Below are positions 29,281-29,958 of a stretch of DNA of 29,958 nucleotides, piece after piece; position 1 is the stretch's first letter, and each line of letters begins with the position of its first letter. Below the pieces are notes generated by a model. It saw only the letters and a program-made list of their open reading frames with translations, was not told the DNA's origin and did not search any database. This stretch comes from Nitrosopumilales archaeon UBA218 (lineage in GTDB: Archaea; Thermoproteota; Nitrososphaeria; Nitrososphaerales; Nitrosopumilaceae), in assembly GCA_002499525.1 (NCBI GenBank), contig DAMC01000065.1, positions 1 to 29,958 on the forward strand, written 5' to 3'. The position numbers were made by a program, and so were the translations under genes.

Positions 29281-29379
29281 TGCAGAGGGTGGGATTTGAA
29301 CCCACGAACCCCTGAGGGAAGGGATATCTTATTGAAGATCTTGAGTCCCTCTCGGTTGGCCGGGCTTCGATACCTCTGC
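29281..29379 (-). tRNA. tRNA-Leu(CAA) with a 14-nt intron
   Basis: Read on the minus strand. Acceptor GCAGAGG (29379-29373) pairs with CCTCTGC (29288-29282), discriminator A at 29281. The anticodon stem is AGGGA/TCCCT with loop CTCAAGA, anticodon CAA at 29343-29341. A long variable arm (CCC-TCAG-GGG) is as expected for Leu, and the T arm is GTGGG-TTCAAAT-CCCAC. The intron is 29339-29326 (ATCTTCAATAAGAT) at the 37/38 site and folds on itself as ATCTT-CAAT-AAGAT. Without it the tRNA is 85 nt. The usual four-pair central helix of a bulge-helix-bulge is not evident. CCA is not encoded. Confidence 0.88.
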
Positions 29380-29401
29380 AAGAGCATTTTTCAAATCAGA
29401 G

Positions 29402-29408
29402 TATATAA
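29402..29408 (-). promoter_or_regulatory. TATA box of tRNA-Leu
   Basis: On the minus strand TTATATA is centred 26 bases before the first tRNA base at 29379, the correct distance for a tRNA promoter. Confidence 0.55.
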
Positions 29409-29473
29409 CTGCTCTAGATGATTTAATATAATTTTGAGGGATCTAGGAAAAATAATTCTCAAAACTAAAAAGC

Positions 29474-29483
29474 TTAATTATAG
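29474..29483 (+). promoter_or_regulatory. TATA box of the OB-fold gene
   Basis: TTAATTATAG is centred 26 bases before the GTG at 29504, indicating leaderless expression from GTG. Confidence 0.5.
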
Positions 29484-29503
29484 ATTGTATCGGAAAACAA
29501 TTC

Positions 29504-29800
29504 GTGGTAACTACAGAACAAGCAAAAAATATGCGAAACAAAATTGACGTCGAAGGAACCATTGAAAGGATGGGAGAGCCACGAACAGTCAATCTCAAAA
29601 TAGGCGGAACAACTGAGGTATGCGATGCATTCTTAGTTGATGATGCAGGCGAAATCAAAGTAGCTCTCTGGGGAGAGGATATCAAAAAAGTTAGAAACGG
29701 ATCTAAGGTAATGATCAAAAACGGCTATACTAACACATTCAAAAATGAGGTATCTTTAGGCAGAGGCAAGTATGGCGAAATTATCGTTAAGGAATACTAG
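29504..29800 (+). CDS. OB-fold nucleic-acid-binding protein (RPA/SOSS-B-like)
   Basis: A 98-residue protein consisting of one OB-fold. Typical strand pattern: DVEGTIERMGEPRTVNLK, then EVCDAFLVDDAGEIKVALWG (the D-x-T/A-G-x-I-x-x-x-x-W motif of RPA-like single-strand-binding domains), and KNGYTNTFKNEVSLGRGKYGEI. It probably binds ssDNA or RNA as a single-domain SSB. The GTG 29504 start fits the TATA distance; the ATG at residue 10 would trim the first strand. It is convergent with the last gene (overlap of three bases). Confidence 0.87.
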   Translation: MVTTEQAKNMRNKIDVEGTIERMGEPRTVNLKIGGTTEVCDAFLVDDAGEIKVALWGEDIKKVRNGSKVMIKNGYTNTFKNEVSLGRGKYGEIIVKEY

Positions 29801-29958
29801 TTAAACCTAGAATTTTTTTTCTTATAATCAACTACTAAAATTATTCCTCCAACAATCGTTGAGATTATTCCAATAATCAGTAACATCCCAGCAGCTGCAA
29901 TTGGTAAGACGGTTTTAGTCAGTGGGGAGTTTGGACCGGAGAAACGCTTTGACTCCTC
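29797..29958 (-). CDS. C-terminal end of a membrane-anchored protein (partial)
   Basis: The minus-strand frame is open from the right edge to a TAG at 29799-29797, giving the last 53 residues of a longer protein. They comprise a Pro/Ser-containing stretch (EESKRFSGPNSPLTKT), one hydrophobic helix (VLPIAAAGMLLIIGIISTIV and onward to ILVV) and a basic tail DYKKKNSRFN. The layout, an external part then TM then positive cytoplasmic tail, is that of a C-terminally anchored surface protein. The rest of the gene is outside the window, so its domain content is unknown. Confidence 0.7.
   Translation of the reverse strand, partial: EESKRFSGPNSPLTKTVLPIAAAGMLLIIGIISTIVGGIILVVDYKKKNSRFN
29808..29824 (+). 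terminator. T-run terminator after the OB-fold gene
   Basis: TAGAATTTTTTTTCTTA on the plus strand contains eight consecutive T about 13 bases after the OB-fold stop. It lies inside the convergent gene, where it is the antisense of the Lys-rich tail codons. Confidence 0.5.

Noticed and set aside
1..29958. CRISPR arrays, insertion sequences, prophage or attachment sites
   Set aside because: No spaced direct repeats, transposase, integrase or terminal inverted repeats were seen on reading both strands; the gene content is core chromosomal.

Overview
This is an AT-rich, gene-dense stretch of archaeal chromosome that I assign to an ammonia-oxidising thaumarchaeon (Nitrososphaerota, Nitrosopumilus-like). 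The evidence is archaeal/eukaryal-type information genes (S24e, S27ae, S8e, SRP19, SRP54, Gar1, TFB, aIF5A, Pus10, Dph6), tRNAs with archaeal introns, many TATA boxes about 26 nt upstream of ATG/GTG starts (leaderless transcripts), a small blue-copper protein, and heme genes of the siroheme (Ahb) route. No amo, 16S or 23S gene is present, so the lineage is inferred. I see no insertion sequence, prophage, integrase or CRISPR array, and no gene-free stretch longer than about 200 bases.

Layout. 1-2.4 kb: end of a sugar nucleotidyltransferase, a eukaryote-type GlcNAc-6-P synthase (GNA1), a membrane protein and a GalT-like enzyme. 2.5-5.7 kb: archaeal phosphoglycerate mutase, a DUF309 protein, ribosomal proteins S24e and S27ae, and a HEXXH protein. 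5.7-10.1 kb (minus strand): Pus10, SRP54, Dph6, a candidate C/D box sRNA, aIF5A and an unknown protein. 10.1-12 kb: intron-containing tRNA-Tyr, cupredoxin, a small membrane protein, a winged-helix regulator and a DUF1059 miniprotein; here the palindrome TAAC-N3-GTTA recurs just upstream of TATA boxes. 12.1-15.3 kb: PiT phosphate transporter with its DUF47 partner, a PII-like protein and a zinc alcohol dehydrogenase. 15.4-18.6 kb: ScpA-ScpB, then S8e-SRP19-Gar1-TFB. 18.7-20.8 kb: SufC, DUF167, TPR and small membrane proteins. 20.8-27 kb: tetrapyrrole region (Cld/ChdC-family heme protein, aldo/keto reductase, fused AhbA-AhbB, SirC, HemA, HemB, unknown ORF). 27.1-30 kb: HD hydrolase, GNAT, VTT-like membrane protein, C2H2 mini zinc finger, tRNA-Leu with a 14-nt intron, OB-fold protein and the tail of a membrane-anchored protein.

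How the genes work together. HemA, HemB, SirC and AhbAB supply early and middle steps from glutamyl-tRNA through siroheme towards Fe-coproporphyrin. The Cld-family protein carries the Tyr/Lys/His pattern of coproheme decarboxylases and could do the last step. SRP54 and SRP19 belong to one targeting particle. Dph6 and aIF5A concern modified elongation factors. S8e, Gar1 and TFB form an information-processing operon. The strongest regulatory signal is the shared palindrome next to the cupredoxin and DUF1059 promoters, with a winged-helix gene between them.
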